A DNA stretch of 64,000 bases from Lingula anatina (taxonomy: Eukaryota > Brachiopoda > Lingulata > Lingulida > Lingulidae), in NCBI RefSeq assembly GCF_001039355.2, contig NW_019773759.1, positions 19,108 through 83,107 of the forward strand. Direction: 5' to 3'. A program made the translations under genes and the position numbers. Positions 31,379 through 43,785 of this stretch are shown here, piece after piece; within the stretch, counting starts at the first letter, position 1, and each line of letters opens with the position of its first letter. The notes under the pieces were generated by a model. It did no database searches and was not told the DNA's origin. It worked only from the letters and a program-made list of their open reading frames with translations.

Positions 31379-33271
31379 TGATCCAGAACTTTAGGACATT
31401 AATATATTGGGGAAGATTAGTAAAATGACATTACTTGATGGGAAGGGATGCCGACTACTGTACACACTTCATGGAAATCTATTTATCTATTAACTTAATT
31501 CATTCTTTCATTCTTCCCTCATTCTTCAATCCCGTTTGTTTACCTGGGGACCACCCTTTAAGTATGACTCTGCTTGTTCCTAGTGATAGTTACCCGTGGA
31601 CCATGTTTACCCGATTCTCATTTCTCAATTCCAAACAGAGGACCAGACCATACCATATAGTACCATAATGCAATTCACATCGACCATGAGCCAGTGTTTT
31701 CTGTTGTTTGGTGTCTGAAACTGAAAACAAAAGAAGAAAATCTTCCGGACCGTGTAAAGTGTACATTAAGCCTAGCACCATGACAGCATTTTGCGGCTGT
31801 TTGTAATGTTCCATACTGCGTTTCTTGATAGACTAGCAATAGCATTTAATCTGCGTTTTGACTTCCTATGTGTCATGGTTTAGACTTTTTTTTTTTTTTT
31901 TTTTGCACCTGGATTTTGTTATTGTTTCATTCTGTAATCTCACATAGAACCAGTTCGATGGTAGTTTCTAATTCGCAAAAGGCTCATGTTGTTTTTTCAT
32001 AAAGTCATGAAAACGAAGAACATGGATGCAAGAAACCGTTTTGTTTGTGTAGAAATGTTCATAATGTGTGATGGTTTGCAAACAATTCGATGAAATATTA
32101 ACTTATGGTATTGACCACTGATGTAATAAATCATATCCTTGACCGTTTCAAACTCCTTGTTTGTAATTTTTGAAAAAAGTATAAAGGTTTTTTACTACGG
32201 TATAATTATTTTGAAAAATCGGATTTATTTTGTTATAATCGGTTGTTGCTAAAATGTGGAACTACGTTATATGACTAAAGCAGTACAGCAAAATTTGCTT
32301 ACAAATTAAAACGTAGTGGCTTACAGCAATAAAAAAGGTGGGTGGTAGGTACAAAGAGACCCAACATTGCTCCTCAGAAAAAGATTGTCGTTGCAACAAT
32401 TTGAAAGTATTGAACCCCGAGGCTCCTGGTGGAAAGTCCGCCGCGAACGCATACTTCATGATATTTGTAAATGCTGCCACTCAATAATAATAAGAAAAAA
32501 ATAGACAGATGTGCATCATTTATTGTTGACCATTGGGGGCCGATAGTCCACATTACAATTGGAGCCGCTCTCAACGACGTTATGTCAGGTTCGTCATTAG
32601 AAAACGTTTGGTTAGGCAAACGTACAGAACTTTGCGTTTTGTATTTTAAGAGATGACCTTCTCCGATCATGAAGCTGGCGCGTCTTGGAATATTCACAGG
32701 AAACAGGAATATATACAGCGTGCTTATACAAAGTGTGTCTCATAACTTGGAACTTACCTCAAAACATAGGCTGTGTCGGCATGTTGGTTACTATCTAAAC
32801 AGTAAGGGATTTTCGGCAACGGTTGTGAACTTGTGATTATGATTTTCCAATTGGAGTAATGAAATCATCTGGTTCCCTGTGACGTCAGACCATCTCATGA
32901 TCATGTGGAAACATAGTCAAGGATAAAGAAGTTAAATGTAGTTTTATTACAAAATATCATCTTAAGGACCATTACTTTGTAGTAATATAAAAAAAGCAAG
33001 CGCGGGTGAATTACTGGATTAAAAAATAACGTTGTTATAAAAACGTTTACCGAGGACACAGAACAGTGACTTAGTAAGATGCTGTAAAGTACATGTCTGG
33101 CAACTGGAAAACAAGGCTCATTCACACGTACATTTCACTAGACGTCTTCAGCCTATCCAAAAGAAGGTAGACGATACAGGCCGACTCCAGTGCCATCAGC
33201 ACCACGCAATTCAACTGGGGATTTCATTACCGTAAATCAGGAACTACATATACTACTCGTTTCAGTTCATA
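31379..33271 (+). other. SLC25A3-1 3' UTR and intergenic region to copy 2
   Basis: A 3' UTR to about 32150 is followed by intergenic DNA with the presumed SLC25A3-2 promoter. A perfect 7 bp inverted repeat with a 6 nt loop (ACGTTTG...CAAACGT) lies at 32604-32623. A possible acceptor AG at 33264-33265 precedes the copy 2 ATG. No gene was seen. Confidence 0.6.
32125..32130 (+). terminator. Poly(A) signal, SLC25A3-1
   Basis: AATAAA followed by TTGTTTGTAATTTTT about 25-40 bp downstream, a good cleavage context. Confidence 0.6.
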
Positions 33272-36200
33272 ATGATAAAGTCCTTCGTTGAGACGGATAG
33301 GAGCAGTCCCTTTGCCAGTCCGATAAGACACGCACAATGTGAGGTCCCGGAGACCACAGAGAGCGTAGAAAACACTACGAGCTCTCCACCGGTTACGGTT
33401 AAACAACAAGTCTCGGGTAAGGAATCCACTTATTAATATTCTATCCTTTTTGGAGTCAATTTATCTCATGGTGATTTATTTACCTCATGGAAAAAAGTGT
33501 ATGTCAACATGATACGGTTACGTGTAAGGTGAGGCTGGTGGTAGATACCGATTAGGTAATTAATCCGTTTTATCTATTTTAGCAACAGAACAGCGTTTTT
33601 AATAGAATAACGGTATTAAGGAATTCCCGTCGCGTTGTCAAGGTCGGAAGAGTCAGCGGCAAGGTTATAGACGGGGAGATTTCTCAGTGAAATAGAGATC
33701 CTGAATACTATCGAGAAAGGCACAATATCGAAATCGTTACAGCATACAGTTTGATATTAACCCGACGTAGACGAAGTTTTTTCCTTACAATTAAGGGGCT
33801 TACATGTGGGGTAATGTCAAATTGTACTTTCGTGCGTATATTGGGAAAACTATGCCGCTTGTAAGGTCTGTAGCACTTGCCTGGGCATACGTTCAACACT
33901 GCCTGTGCGATTTAAGTATATATCCCTACTAGTATTCATTTACCTTTGCCATTTCAACGAGAACATGATAGATGTAGGTGTACGCACTGTCTGTTCCATG
34001 TCTGTATTTTAAGAACTGGGGTGAGTTGTGGACGGAATTTTGATCGCGTTTTAACGTTTTTTGATAGCGGGTCCTGGGGGAGTGCTGAGCCCTTATTTTG
34101 GCCTCGTACCCCCTCTCAACTTCGGGGCGCCTAGTTTCCCTTCCACCCCACCCCTAAAAAAGGGAGAAAAACAAGCAAGCGAAATTATTGACGAAACCGA
34201 GCGCTTTCAATCCATGTACCCTTATATTATAATACGTGTACAATGAACTCAGTAAGCTTTCCTATATTTGCCTTGGGCGAAATAAGCCGACATTTTTTGT
34301 TTTCCTACCCAAATCTTAAGGGAGAAAAACTGACAAGAACTTGAATAAGAAAATGCATGCAAAAGGTTAACTCCGTTTGACCGATGCTCACTTTGTCACC
34401 TCTCAGCAAAATTGTCAAATATACAATTTTTAAAGACATATTTTAATTTATTTTGTTATTTTTACTTTATTCTAATTCTATTCTATTCTGTTCTATTCTT
34501 TTCTGATTTTTTTCGGTTTTATTTTCTTTTATTTGATTACTAATCCATTGTCCATTCGTTTTTCAGCCGAGCCTGTAGAGACATACAGTTGTGAGTATGG
34601 ATCGCTGAAGTTCTTCGCCCTGTGTGGCTGGGGTGGCATCCTCAGCTGCGGGACAACCCATACAGCCCTGGTCCCCCTGGACATGGTCAAGTGCCGGATT
34701 CAGACAGATCCGGCTAAATATGGCGGCATCATCAACGGATTCAGGGTGTCCCTGAAGGAGGACGGGATGAGAGGCTTAGCGCGTGGGTGGGCACCCACGT
34801 TTTTCGGGTATTCAGCTCAAGGTCTTGGGAAATTTGGGCTCTATGAAGTGTTTAAGTCTCTGTACTCTGGTGTGCTTGGGGAGGTGGGTATTTCAGTGCA
34901 TTACAACATTATCTATGAATAGTTATCTCGTAAATAAGTTATCATTATGGAGTTTTAAATTACGATTAATCTTTTGATTACATAATTTCTCATATTTTTA
35001 GAAGCGACAGTTTCCAGGTACTCAAAAAAGAAAAGAATATAGTGATTTAAATAAAACGTCCCGTTGACACCTACTTCATATGTTCAAAACGTTTATATTG
35101 GACTTTATTATATTTTTAAAATAATGTCAAACTTTAAAGAGTGTTGAAATATTCTTTTTTTATAAAATCTTTTTCCATACTATCATAACGAAGATGTCAA
35201 AGCTAAGTAAGTTCAGAAGAGTGTCTAAACCCACTGTATAATCATCTTTTCACTTTGATGAATCATAACTTTAAAAATAATGACCCAGGAAAAGTTGTTT
35301 TAACCGCATGATTATCAGTTTCGGAATAATCAAAACACGTGAAGTATTTTAAAGCATCATTGTGCAGTTTTGTAGAATTTTAATCCTTAAAAAAAAGCTA
35401 ACTTACTCAGCCAACTGGACTTTTGCAGAACAATGCTATACGTATACGCCAAATCTCCACACCCCACCCGATCTACCCCCCCCCCCCCATCTAATCTTAC
35501 CCTTTACCATCCTTATCCGGATCACCAACATCACATTTAAAACTTATTTTATTGTATTGATTATGCCAGAAATATTTGAATATTTTCTAAATTATCCTTT
35601 TGATTCTGTTCTTCTTACCCCGAGCACCAAAGTATCTTGAGGGTTAATATCAGTTAACGCTACAGAAAAGTTTATCACACGACGCCAAAGGCCTTTGATT
35701 CTTAGGCTAATATTGGAACTTCTCTTCATTTTAACAAAATCTAAAGGAAAGATCATACGTATGGAGGACATCTCTCTACCTGGCTGCCAGCGCCTCTGCC
35801 GAGTTCTTCGCCGACATCGCTCTCTGCCCCATGGAATCTGTGAAGGTCAGAATTCAAACACAACCTGGCTGGTCAACCACACTGAGAGAGGGATTCCCAA
35901 GGATTATGAAGGAGGAGGGGTTGAATGGGTAGGTTTGTTTTTGATTTTCTTCCCCCTCCCCCAAAAACACACTTCTTCCATTACACGATTGACATGCTAT
36001 AACGCGTGCGGTATCTTCTATCAACAACTTTCTTCAACCAATAATGTTATGTCAAATAGATAAAGTTTGCCTGTATTAGGGAGGCTACAAGTTGATTCTT
36101 CAAAATGGAAGATCGTTTGTCATGTTACAGGTTAGAGTAACCCACACCATGTACGTTTGTCATCCTCTTGTATAAAAGAACTGCAAGTTTAAAATTTATT

Positions 36201-37359
36201 TGGAACGTAAATAAATTCTAGTTTCCTCACACAGGCTAAATCATTAGATTTAAACATATCATTCATAGCTTTATTGGAAATCATTACTCGTTACCGAAAC
36301 CATACAAAATTGGCTTACCAAAACTCGATAGTTGCATTTAAAGAAAGAACTGATTTCATATTTACAGATTTTATAAAGGCTTAGTACCACTGTGGGCTCG
36401 TCAGATTCCCTACACCATGATGAAATTTGCCTGCTTTGAGAGGACGGTGGAAGCTCTGTATAAATATGTCGTGCCCAAACCTCGTTCTGAATGCACTAAA
36501 CCAGAGCAGTTGGTGGTCACATTCATTGCCGGCTATATTGGTATGGTGACGTATTCCTCATTGTTCAATAATAAAAAAAAACAGTCCTACAATGTATGTG
36601 TGTGTGTGTGAAAGAGAGAGTATTAAACTTCTGTTATTCCTTAATAATGCTTGTTTGATGAAAATTACGATATGATATGAAAACATATATAAGTATAATG
36701 CTTTAATCTGTTTTTCTATTCCAGCTGGTGTATTCTGTGCCATTGTTAGTCACCCAGCCGACACCATCGTATCAAAACTTAACCAAGCAAAGGGAAGCAA
36801 CTTTGTGGAGGTGGCCAAGAGCCTTGGGCTGCTAGGTAATACAGAGATTTATAACCAAGTTCTCTCAGTACAAATTTAAAAGTTGGGATGCTTGGGAACA
36901 TTATGTGACAGAGGTTTTGTCCGCATTCTTTCTGGTGTGGGGGGGTATGGGGTTATAAGATGTGAAGCAGTCATTCCGCTTATATACTAATATATAATAT
37001 TTGAAGCAATATCAACGTGGTTAGTTTGTACGGACTTCAACTGTGTGAAAGTGGGTTAACTGAAGCGCATTGCAGGGCATCACGTCATATATTCGATTAA
37101 TGATGTCATCTTGTGCGCTTAACAGAGATTTCAGTTTATAATCGCCGAACGACAGGGGGTTGTTCAACATATCTCTTTTTTTTTTACTCCAGGCATGTGG
37201 AAAGGACTTTTCCCGAGGATTATAATGATTGGTACACTAACTGCGTTGCAGTGGTTCATCTACGATTCGGTCAAAGTCTATTACAGGCTGCCACGCCCAC
37301 CTCCACCAGAGATGCCGGAGAGCCTCAAAGCCAAACTTGCTGCACAAGGGAAGCTTTGA
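33272..37359 (+). CDS. SLC25A3: Mitochondrial phosphate carrier, SLC25A3 copy 2 (tandem paralogue)
   Basis: Six coding exons: 33272-33416, 34567-34883, 35747-35928, 36368-36540, 36725-36835 and 37193-37359. They total 1095 nt and 364 aa. Exon 1 (48 codons) was found by its SSPFASPIRHAQC, which parallels [13 protein letters not shown] of copy 1. It ends in phase 1 at a GTAAGG donor and joins exon 2 in frame. Exons 3-6 have the same lengths as in copy 1. They encode nearly the same protein, with small changes such as VTFIAG for VTFAAG and YYRLP for YFKLP. Exon 2 differs at many sites (for example GWGG for GLGG). Signatures include PLDMVK at 85-90 and PMESVK in repeat 2. Nothing is broken, so both copies look functional. 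It is convergent with ADH-A. Confidence 0.93.
33417..34566 (+). other. SLC25A3-2 intron 1
   Basis: A 1.15 kb intron. It ends with a pyrimidine-rich run of diverged ATTCT units (about 34460-34510) before the acceptor. No other gene was seen. Confidence 0.75.
34884..36367 (+). other. SLC25A3-2 introns 2 and 3 around exon 35747-35928
   Basis: Non-coding apart from exon 3. The end of intron 2 (about 35690-35746) and the end of intron 3 (about 36230-36367) are recognisably duplicated around the pseudo-exons at 44.8-45.5 kb. Confidence 0.7.
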
Positions 37360-37802
37360 TGATTTAGGACTTAATTTAGAAAGTTGTTTAATGAACGAAG
37401 TTTTTTTAATAAATGTTTTACAGAAGTCAATTTGGACTGTAGGGTGAGACTAATAAGCAGCGGAGTATGTGGAAAAATTTGTAGTAACAGCTTTATTTGA
37501 GTTTCAGGCAGAAAACACGTGTTTTGACATTGGTTTTGTTCCATAAGTCGGGTATAATGTCCAAAAGGCAAACTTGGAGCTTGTATTTTTCAATTGTCAA
37601 TTCATCACTGTATTGTGAACTTTGAAAACAGCTGCACGTTAAAAGGTTAAGTCACCAGCAAGCGTTGCAATAACACTGGGTAGTGCACATAATTGAACTG
37701 CTCTAACTAATACTCTTTTTAACATGTTTTGAAGGAAGTATGACGACACAGATTTCTGAGTGTCATCTACAGTCCTTGTTTTTGGCTTGATTACTGCCCT
37801 AC

Positions 37803-37833
<31 letters not shown>

Positions 37834-38044
37834 AATTCTTTTTCTTTTTGATTTAAAAAGTTTTTCAACATGCGTGTAGAAAACTTCAGGCAGGCGGAAC
37901 GTAACTTGTAAATCACGCAGGCGCGTTTAGACCGGGTCAGCCCTCTACCGGAGTAACTTCATTCCTAAACGTTAGTCGGCCTGACCTCGATTTGAGTCTG
38001 ACTTGCTCTGAACACCTTGGAAATCGTGACATTCCCCCGAGTCC
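37360..38044. other. Convergent 3' ends of SLC25A3-2 and ADH-A
   Basis: A plus-strand AATAAA is at 37408-37413 (SLC25A3-2). A minus-strand AATAAA is at 37806-37811, within a (TTA)n run (ADH-A). The segment recurs diverged at about 45610-46190 and 52460-53210, linking each ADH copy to an SLC25A3 3' UTR. Confidence 0.65.
37408..37413 (+). terminator. Poly(A) signal, SLC25A3-2
   Basis: AATAAA 49 bp after the stop codon. It is the only close canonical signal. Confidence 0.55.
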
Positions 38045-41000
38045 TCAGTGGTCCATTTTGAGAAGTGCTCTGCCATTAATCTTGCCTTCCTTGAGCATCA
38101 TCAGAGCCTTGTTAGCTTGGTCCAGGCTGAAGTATGACATTGGAGGTGGTTTGAGCTGGAAACAATATTTCAAAAAAGATTCATGTAGTTATGATCTGGA
38201 AAATGCAACAGTTATAATTTATCTGCCCATACGTCCCTATTTGTTTGATAAGTACAATGTATTCCCGGTTTTCCGGAATATACAGCTTTCTTCACTGTGC
38301 TTCTACATCAGCCTTTACTTGAGACGTTTGGTGAATTTATTTTGATAAAAATATAAAAACCCTCTCTCCCATTTTAACGCACTATAAGTAACAAATAACA
38401 CGGTCTACCTGTTTCTCGGCCACCAGTTTCACGAGTTCTCTGAGGTGTTGTGGACTGGCAACGTAAATTCCTCGCAAACAGTGACTCATGCAAGCAAATA
38501 TTGGAAGCTGTATATTAATACTGCCACCAAATAGCCCGATGATGGCCAAAGTACCACCCTGCAGAAGGTGATGTTTGAAAATAATGTCATAAATAACAGA
38601 ATGCAATATCTTACAAAACATTAAAGGTTGTAATTAACATATTTTGGTTCTTATGGCAGGAATAACAAAATGTCACTCTAAGAGTTATCGTAAGGAGGGT
38701 GGATATAATTACATACTGCGACTTGGTGATTGTTCTAATAAACGGTTGACGTTATACGCTTATATCTCAACTGTAACTAGAGACGCAAATGACTTCACTG
38801 GTTCATTTTGAATTAATCTGCTGAAAGCCGTCCATCACAAAGCGAAATTTGTTATAAAAAGACAAAAAGAATGAACGCCAAATGTGAAGCAACCCTGATG
38901 AATGCCAAATTGGTGTAAGCCTCACGAATATCGAGGTGTAACAATTAAGGCACCACTGAATTGACATGAGTAGTTTATTAAAATTTTATTATTGAATTAA
39001 TCATGACATACATACATACATAGTTCAAGCAACTGAGAGCTCTGCTGGTTGTGACCCCATTGTTCACAAGGTCAATTACGGCATCCACTCCTCCCCCAGA
39101 CACCTCCTTCGTACGCTCCACAAGCGTTGCTTCATCCACTGAAAAGGAATATTAAACACAACGGATTATGTCGAAATAACTTGAAATATTCAATATATTT
39201 TCATACTGACATGGTGGATTTGTCGGCCATTTTTGGAATATTTCGCACATCTCAGTGCCAGGAATTCACTAAGATAAAACCCATTTTACTTCATTTCATT
39301 CCCATGTGTTTTTTATATGTTTCATTGTTAGTAACACAAAATTCAACAAAACTCGTACTGCTGTTGACTTACAAAACAGTCGTTCTAGGGTGCTGACCTT
39401 AACTACTGGGTACCACATACTGAGAAGAACACTGTGTACTGTTGGATTACCTTGAACATGTTTATTTTCATACTCTCTGTCAATTCTAAAACTTGTTTTA
39501 ATTAAACAGAAAATCACCTGCGGGATCCCACAAAACGACATCATCAGCACCAGCGGCTTTGGCCATTTTCAATTTAGAAGTCTAAAAGAGAGGGAGATTT
39601 AAAATAATTATATCTGTAAATGGTGATTGCAATAAAAGCAGTTTTACACCAGTATAAAGCTTAATTTCTACATCATGCTTGGTCAGAATCATTTTTTTTT
39701 TTTTTTTTTTGAAAAAATATGGATATTGGCCTACATACTTGTATATGTAAATAATACATGTATAACAATGACAACATTCACCACTTGACGTTATATTTGA
39801 ACCAAGTACCTAACTGAATTATAGAAAGTAAATTATATAGACTGAGATTTTACCCTCCTATCGGCGATGATCACTCTGACATCTGGCGGCAGAATGGCCT
39901 TGGCTATTTGTACACACCACAGCCCAAGCCCACCTGCGCCGATAACCAGCAGCCTCGCTTTGCCTGTAAGGGGGAATTATTAATCACCACTGCAAATATA
40001 TTTTCATTTTTCAAAACATCTTTTTTTCTATTTTGATTCGAAACTTAGGGGTCTCGCTAGATTTGAAACAGTTTTATTTCAATCGGAGCTCGGTTGTAGC
40101 TTATCCATGCAGATAAACATATTCATTTGTGAAGTAGGCAAAAATAAATATATTAATTCAAAAAGGAATAAAATCCTGTTGGATTCAATAAACTTATACG
40201 AGTAATGGGTATTTCGTTAAGTAAAAATAACGGGAAAAGTGCGACAGCTTTTACATCTACTAAAATGGTGAGCACAACTACCGCGTTAGTATACAGCATT
40301 TTGGAAACAAAGTAATTAAGTGCTTGTCTTTGCGTGGGTGTTTGTGAGCATTTAAAAGAAACATCAAGAAACATCAAGAGAGATAAGTGACTTAAATTAG
40401 CTTACGTATACCTCTTAGTTTAAGCATCTCTTCCAACGTTGGTTTTACGACACTGACTCCGTGGTAAGTTGTAAGACCGCTGCATGCAAGTAAAGCCGCC
40501 GTATCCATGCCAACTGATTTGGGCACTTTGACGGCATACTTTTTCTCAGGGACACTGACGTAGGTTGCGTAGCTGTCGAAATAAAAGAGAATATAGGTGT
40601 GTTTAACCTTCACCAACGTGCTTATAGATACTTCACTTCAATATTTAATGTTATATGTTTTCAGTATCATTTTGATTGCTTCAGAAAAATTCATGAACCA
40701 CATTTCAAGAGCACTTATGTTGGAGAGAATATACGTACAAGTAGACTATTCTAAAACAGTAGTCACTGAGTAGAGGCAATAGGCAAAGTAGTCACTACTT
40801 AAGAAAAGCCTTGCCACATGACATACCCCCCGGGTTGCCCCGCTCCTAGCGTTCCCTTGACGCTGTCTGGACAGAGTTGATTGGAACCGCCACTACATAC
40901 GTCACACTTCCGGCAACCCATAAAAGAGTAGATCACAACTCTGTCACCCACTTTGATGTCAGGGTCATCTGATCAAAGATACAGGTTACAATTATCATTC

Positions 41001-43785
41001 AAATATGTATTTATAGCATGATAGGAATATAATCGCAATACTCGTGATGAATCGTATTTTCAAAAAACGTTTTTTTAAAATGAACATCAAATCCACAATT
41101 GAAATTTAACGCACGTTAAGTGAACTGAAAACAGTGACGACTTACCAGCACTCGATTTATCTCCCAGTGAGTGAACAATCCCAGATATTTCATGACCTGT
41201 TGAGAGAATTCGCAGTAATTAATACCCAGATATAGAAACTGCGCTATTGAAGTACGGTTTATGATTCGGATGCTTGCTTTTATTTGTGTTGTATCTTGGT
41301 ATTTATGAAAACTTTATTTTGTCTATAAAACGCGCTACACGTTCTTAAGGAAAGAGCTAATGGTGGCATCACACCATGGAGCAGCACGGCTGGATTTGGG
41401 ATTTGTGCTTAGAATGTTTACAGATAGTGCCACATGGTATAGCCAGCCCTGCATATTGGGAGAGTGTTCTGCTATCTGTAGGCCTACATACAGTATGGTA
41501 GTATCATTTACTGTTTTTAAACAGTAAATTAAAAAATACAATAAAATATGATAAACATAGTATAAGCATAATCTTTTTTACTTTTGTTACTATTTGTCAA
41601 AACACTGATTATAAGCTGAAGCATAAGAAGCAAAAACCCTCACCTAGTACAAAATTGTGGGGATCGCTGAGGAAGGCCATTTCTTTTCCATCTCCCAATT
41701 CTGTTTTGTTCTCCCAAAGGTGGACATCGGAATGACAAATACCAGCGAACCTGGTCTGGAATTCAACGATTTATTAAGTACTTACTAAGTTAACTGATTG
41801 AAAGGTTTAAGACTCGAAATTTACAGGTACAGTATGGGATACGCTGTCCTCAATATACAGCGTGTTTGGTGATTGATGTTTTGGATCAATCAATATTTCA
41901 GACTGCCGTGTTCGAGTTATGATGCCTATAGACTACTATGGCTGTAAGAAATGTTTTGCCATTTCTGTCCTTGAAGAAAGGACTATATCAGTTCATGTGG
42001 ACTCATTACGGCTGCTTTCTTTAACCAATCAAAGTGTGGAAGTTGCTAGTGTCCTTCTCGTCTTTTTCCTACTGTGCGACCCTTTACATATTTTCTTTAC
42101 CGAAACTAAACCCACAATACACGTTGGCCCACTCAGGATGTACCACATATTTGCATATAAGTTTACAAATAATACCCACAAGTTCAAGGGCCTCATTGAA
42201 TACCCTCTTTCAGGGCCACAGATTGTTTTTTCACTAGATAATGACACATACTGTCTCTGGCTAAATATGGTCAATCTTCTAGCTGTGAGAATTTATTACA
42301 TTTTAATGTAATTAAAAATATATCAGTGTAGGCAGGTATAACCTTCTCTGGCAATATCTGACCTTCATCAACAACAGTTTTTACTTGCTCCATTATAAAT
42401 ACCATACTGATGTTTTCAAGCTGTCAGGCGTAAAGATTACCCTCTACCAGGCCTGCAGAAAACATGTGTACTCTTTTCTATCACGAGAACAAAATGACCG
42501 TCCATTTATATGAAGACATATCTGTGGATATCTAGTGAAAAATCAGTCTGGTAGAGGGTATCATTAAATAAATTATGGCAAAATAATTCTGCACAGAATG
42601 TACGTTCCTCGTGTATACCTGTACAAAAATGATCGCGAGGCCGCGTGCGAAGACCTTCAGTGACATAAAACAATTCGATTAAATGTGCTGACAACGTGTT
42701 AAATGGTACAATTTCTGGAAAAGCGACACAACAACTCACCTTTTGCCACCACTAAAAACGCACATACTTGAGATAAATAAATACCCCGTGGGAAAGATTT
42801 GCATACAGATTACAAACCCGGCTCATTAATGTGAGATTATGTTATTTGTAAAACGGCACAGATTTAGCTGGAAAATGCGGTTTACATTTTTCTTTCTTTA
42901 CAATTTTCTTTCAATGGGCCGAAAAGATCGATGAAAAGTTGGACATCAATCGGAAAGTATCATAAACTCCACAAGACCCTTCACTCCTGTTCCATTTAGT
43001 TCAGATAACATAGGACTAAATAAGATACGAAATTGTTATGTTTTGACGGTATGATATGGTATGTAAATATGTACATACCAGGGCAGTTGGCTGTGATGAG
43101 TAGGGGGTGGGGGGGGGGGAGGAGGGGCGGGGGGGGGGGCTGCCCTTCCCTCAGAAAATTTTGAAAAAAAAAATCTTTTTGGAATTTTTATTAAGCATTT
43201 GCCTTTCTTCTCCCAGTACACCAGAAGCCTCTTTCTTTTGTATTGTAAGCCTCCAAGAGCAACTGCCAAACTTTGCTTTTTATCTCATCCTACGCACGGC
43301 GCTGCAAAAACCCATATTTGTTAAAAAAAAACGTAATTGAAAAGCATGCTATTACCTACCGAGTTTGAAAGTAAGTATTTAAAAACTTTAAAAGATTTTG
43401 GCTACGAAGTACCGGTAGTAAAGAATGAACGTACTCGAACGTGGAAAAAGATTGAAATTTTGCCAGTTTGAAATAACAAATTTTCGTATTCACTGCCATT
43501 TCCAAAGTACGATTTGGGAGATTTTGTAGCAGTAAAAACAGTGGACCAAAGATACATTTCTTTGAGTGAACCGTTCTATCAGAGCTTTCAACCACCACTT
43601 TGCTCTGATAAATTTACTGTTTCCTTTGAAAATAACTAAAACACGCTAAATTATTCCCAAAAAATTAAAGCATATACCTTAATAACAAGTCCTTCTGGCG
43701 GTGGTTTGGGGATTGCCTGTTCCACAATTTTCAGCGGTTCCTTGGGCGCTGGAACTTGAGCCGAACGCATCACGTGGGCACCCAT
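38045..43785 (-). CDS. Zinc-dependent alcohol dehydrogenase-like, copy A
   Basis: Ten exons in transcript order: 43785-43678, 41755-41644, 41196-41146, 40968-40827, 40572-40412, 39963-39854, 39581-39518, 39138-39020, 38558-38409 and 38155-38045. They total 1128 nt and 375 aa, all in phase. It has medium-chain dehydrogenase/reductase architecture. Catalytic zinc ligands are Cys43 (GICHSD), His75 (GHE) and Cys168 (LACSG). The structural zinc cysteines are 109, 112, 115 and 123 (GCRKCDVCSGGSNQLCPD). The Rossmann motif GAGGLG is at 200-205, and Asp226 at the end of the second strand favours NAD over NADP. The two residues after Asp226 are Arg-Arg, unlike copies B and C. The likely reaction is NAD-linked oxidation of an alcohol or reduction of an aldehyde; the substrate is unknown. 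An AG acceptor just 5' of the ATG (minus strand, 43822-43823) suggests a separate 5' UTR exon. Intron 1 carries a mobile element absent from B and C. Confidence 0.92.
42201..42560. mobile_element. 360 bp TIR element in ADH-A intron 1, 8 bp near-perfect TSD
   Basis: The left end TACCCTCTTTCAG and the right end CTGGTAGAGGGTA are inverted repeats that differ at two bases. Related sequence continues inward (TTTTTCACTAGATA on both arms). The flanks TCATTGAA and TCATTAAA match at 7 of 8 bases, which suggests an hAT-type 8 bp duplication. ADH-B and ADH-C introns lack the insert at the matching place (near 49888 and 58384). The insertion therefore probably came after the gene duplication. An inner perfect inverted copy of the right end lies at 42438-42450. 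Confidence 0.72.
42314..42437 (+). repeat. Dispersed repeat, copy 2 (partner at 16511-16632)
   Basis: It aligns with the HDHD5 intron 7 copy over about 120 bp. It lies inside the TIR element 42201-42560, so it is either the element's interior or an older repeat nested in it. Confidence 0.72.
43103..43139 (+). repeat. G-rich tract in ADH-A intron 1 (G-quadruplex potential)
   Basis: About 37 bases are almost all G, in runs of 4-10 separated by single T, A or C. The matching place in ADH-B (about 50415-50428) and ADH-C (about 58976-58998) is also purine or GC-rich but much shorter. Confidence 0.8.

Larger units (their letters stand above)
41756..43677 (-). other. ADH-A intron 1
   Basis: A 1.9 kb intron holding a TIR element (42201-42560), a copy of the dispersed repeat (42314-42437) and a G-rich tract (43103-43139). 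The right half is shared with intron 1 of B and C. Short ORFs here are not genes. Confidence 0.75.

Noticed and set aside
28218-37359. One SLC25A3 gene with mutually exclusive exons, as in vertebrates
   Set aside because: Each copy has its own first exon, full set of downstream exons, stop codon and poly(A) signal, so two genes fit better. Chimeric splicing remains possible because phases match.
41919-42311. 130-codon open frame in ADH-A intron 1
   Set aside because: It overlaps a non-coding TIR element and the dispersed repeat, is absent from the paralogous introns, and its peptide is unrecognisable.
43036-43269. Pro-rich open frame opposite the G-rich tract in ADH-A intron 1
   Set aside because: The proline run is just the C-rich strand of the repeat; the frame is not kept in ADH-B or C.
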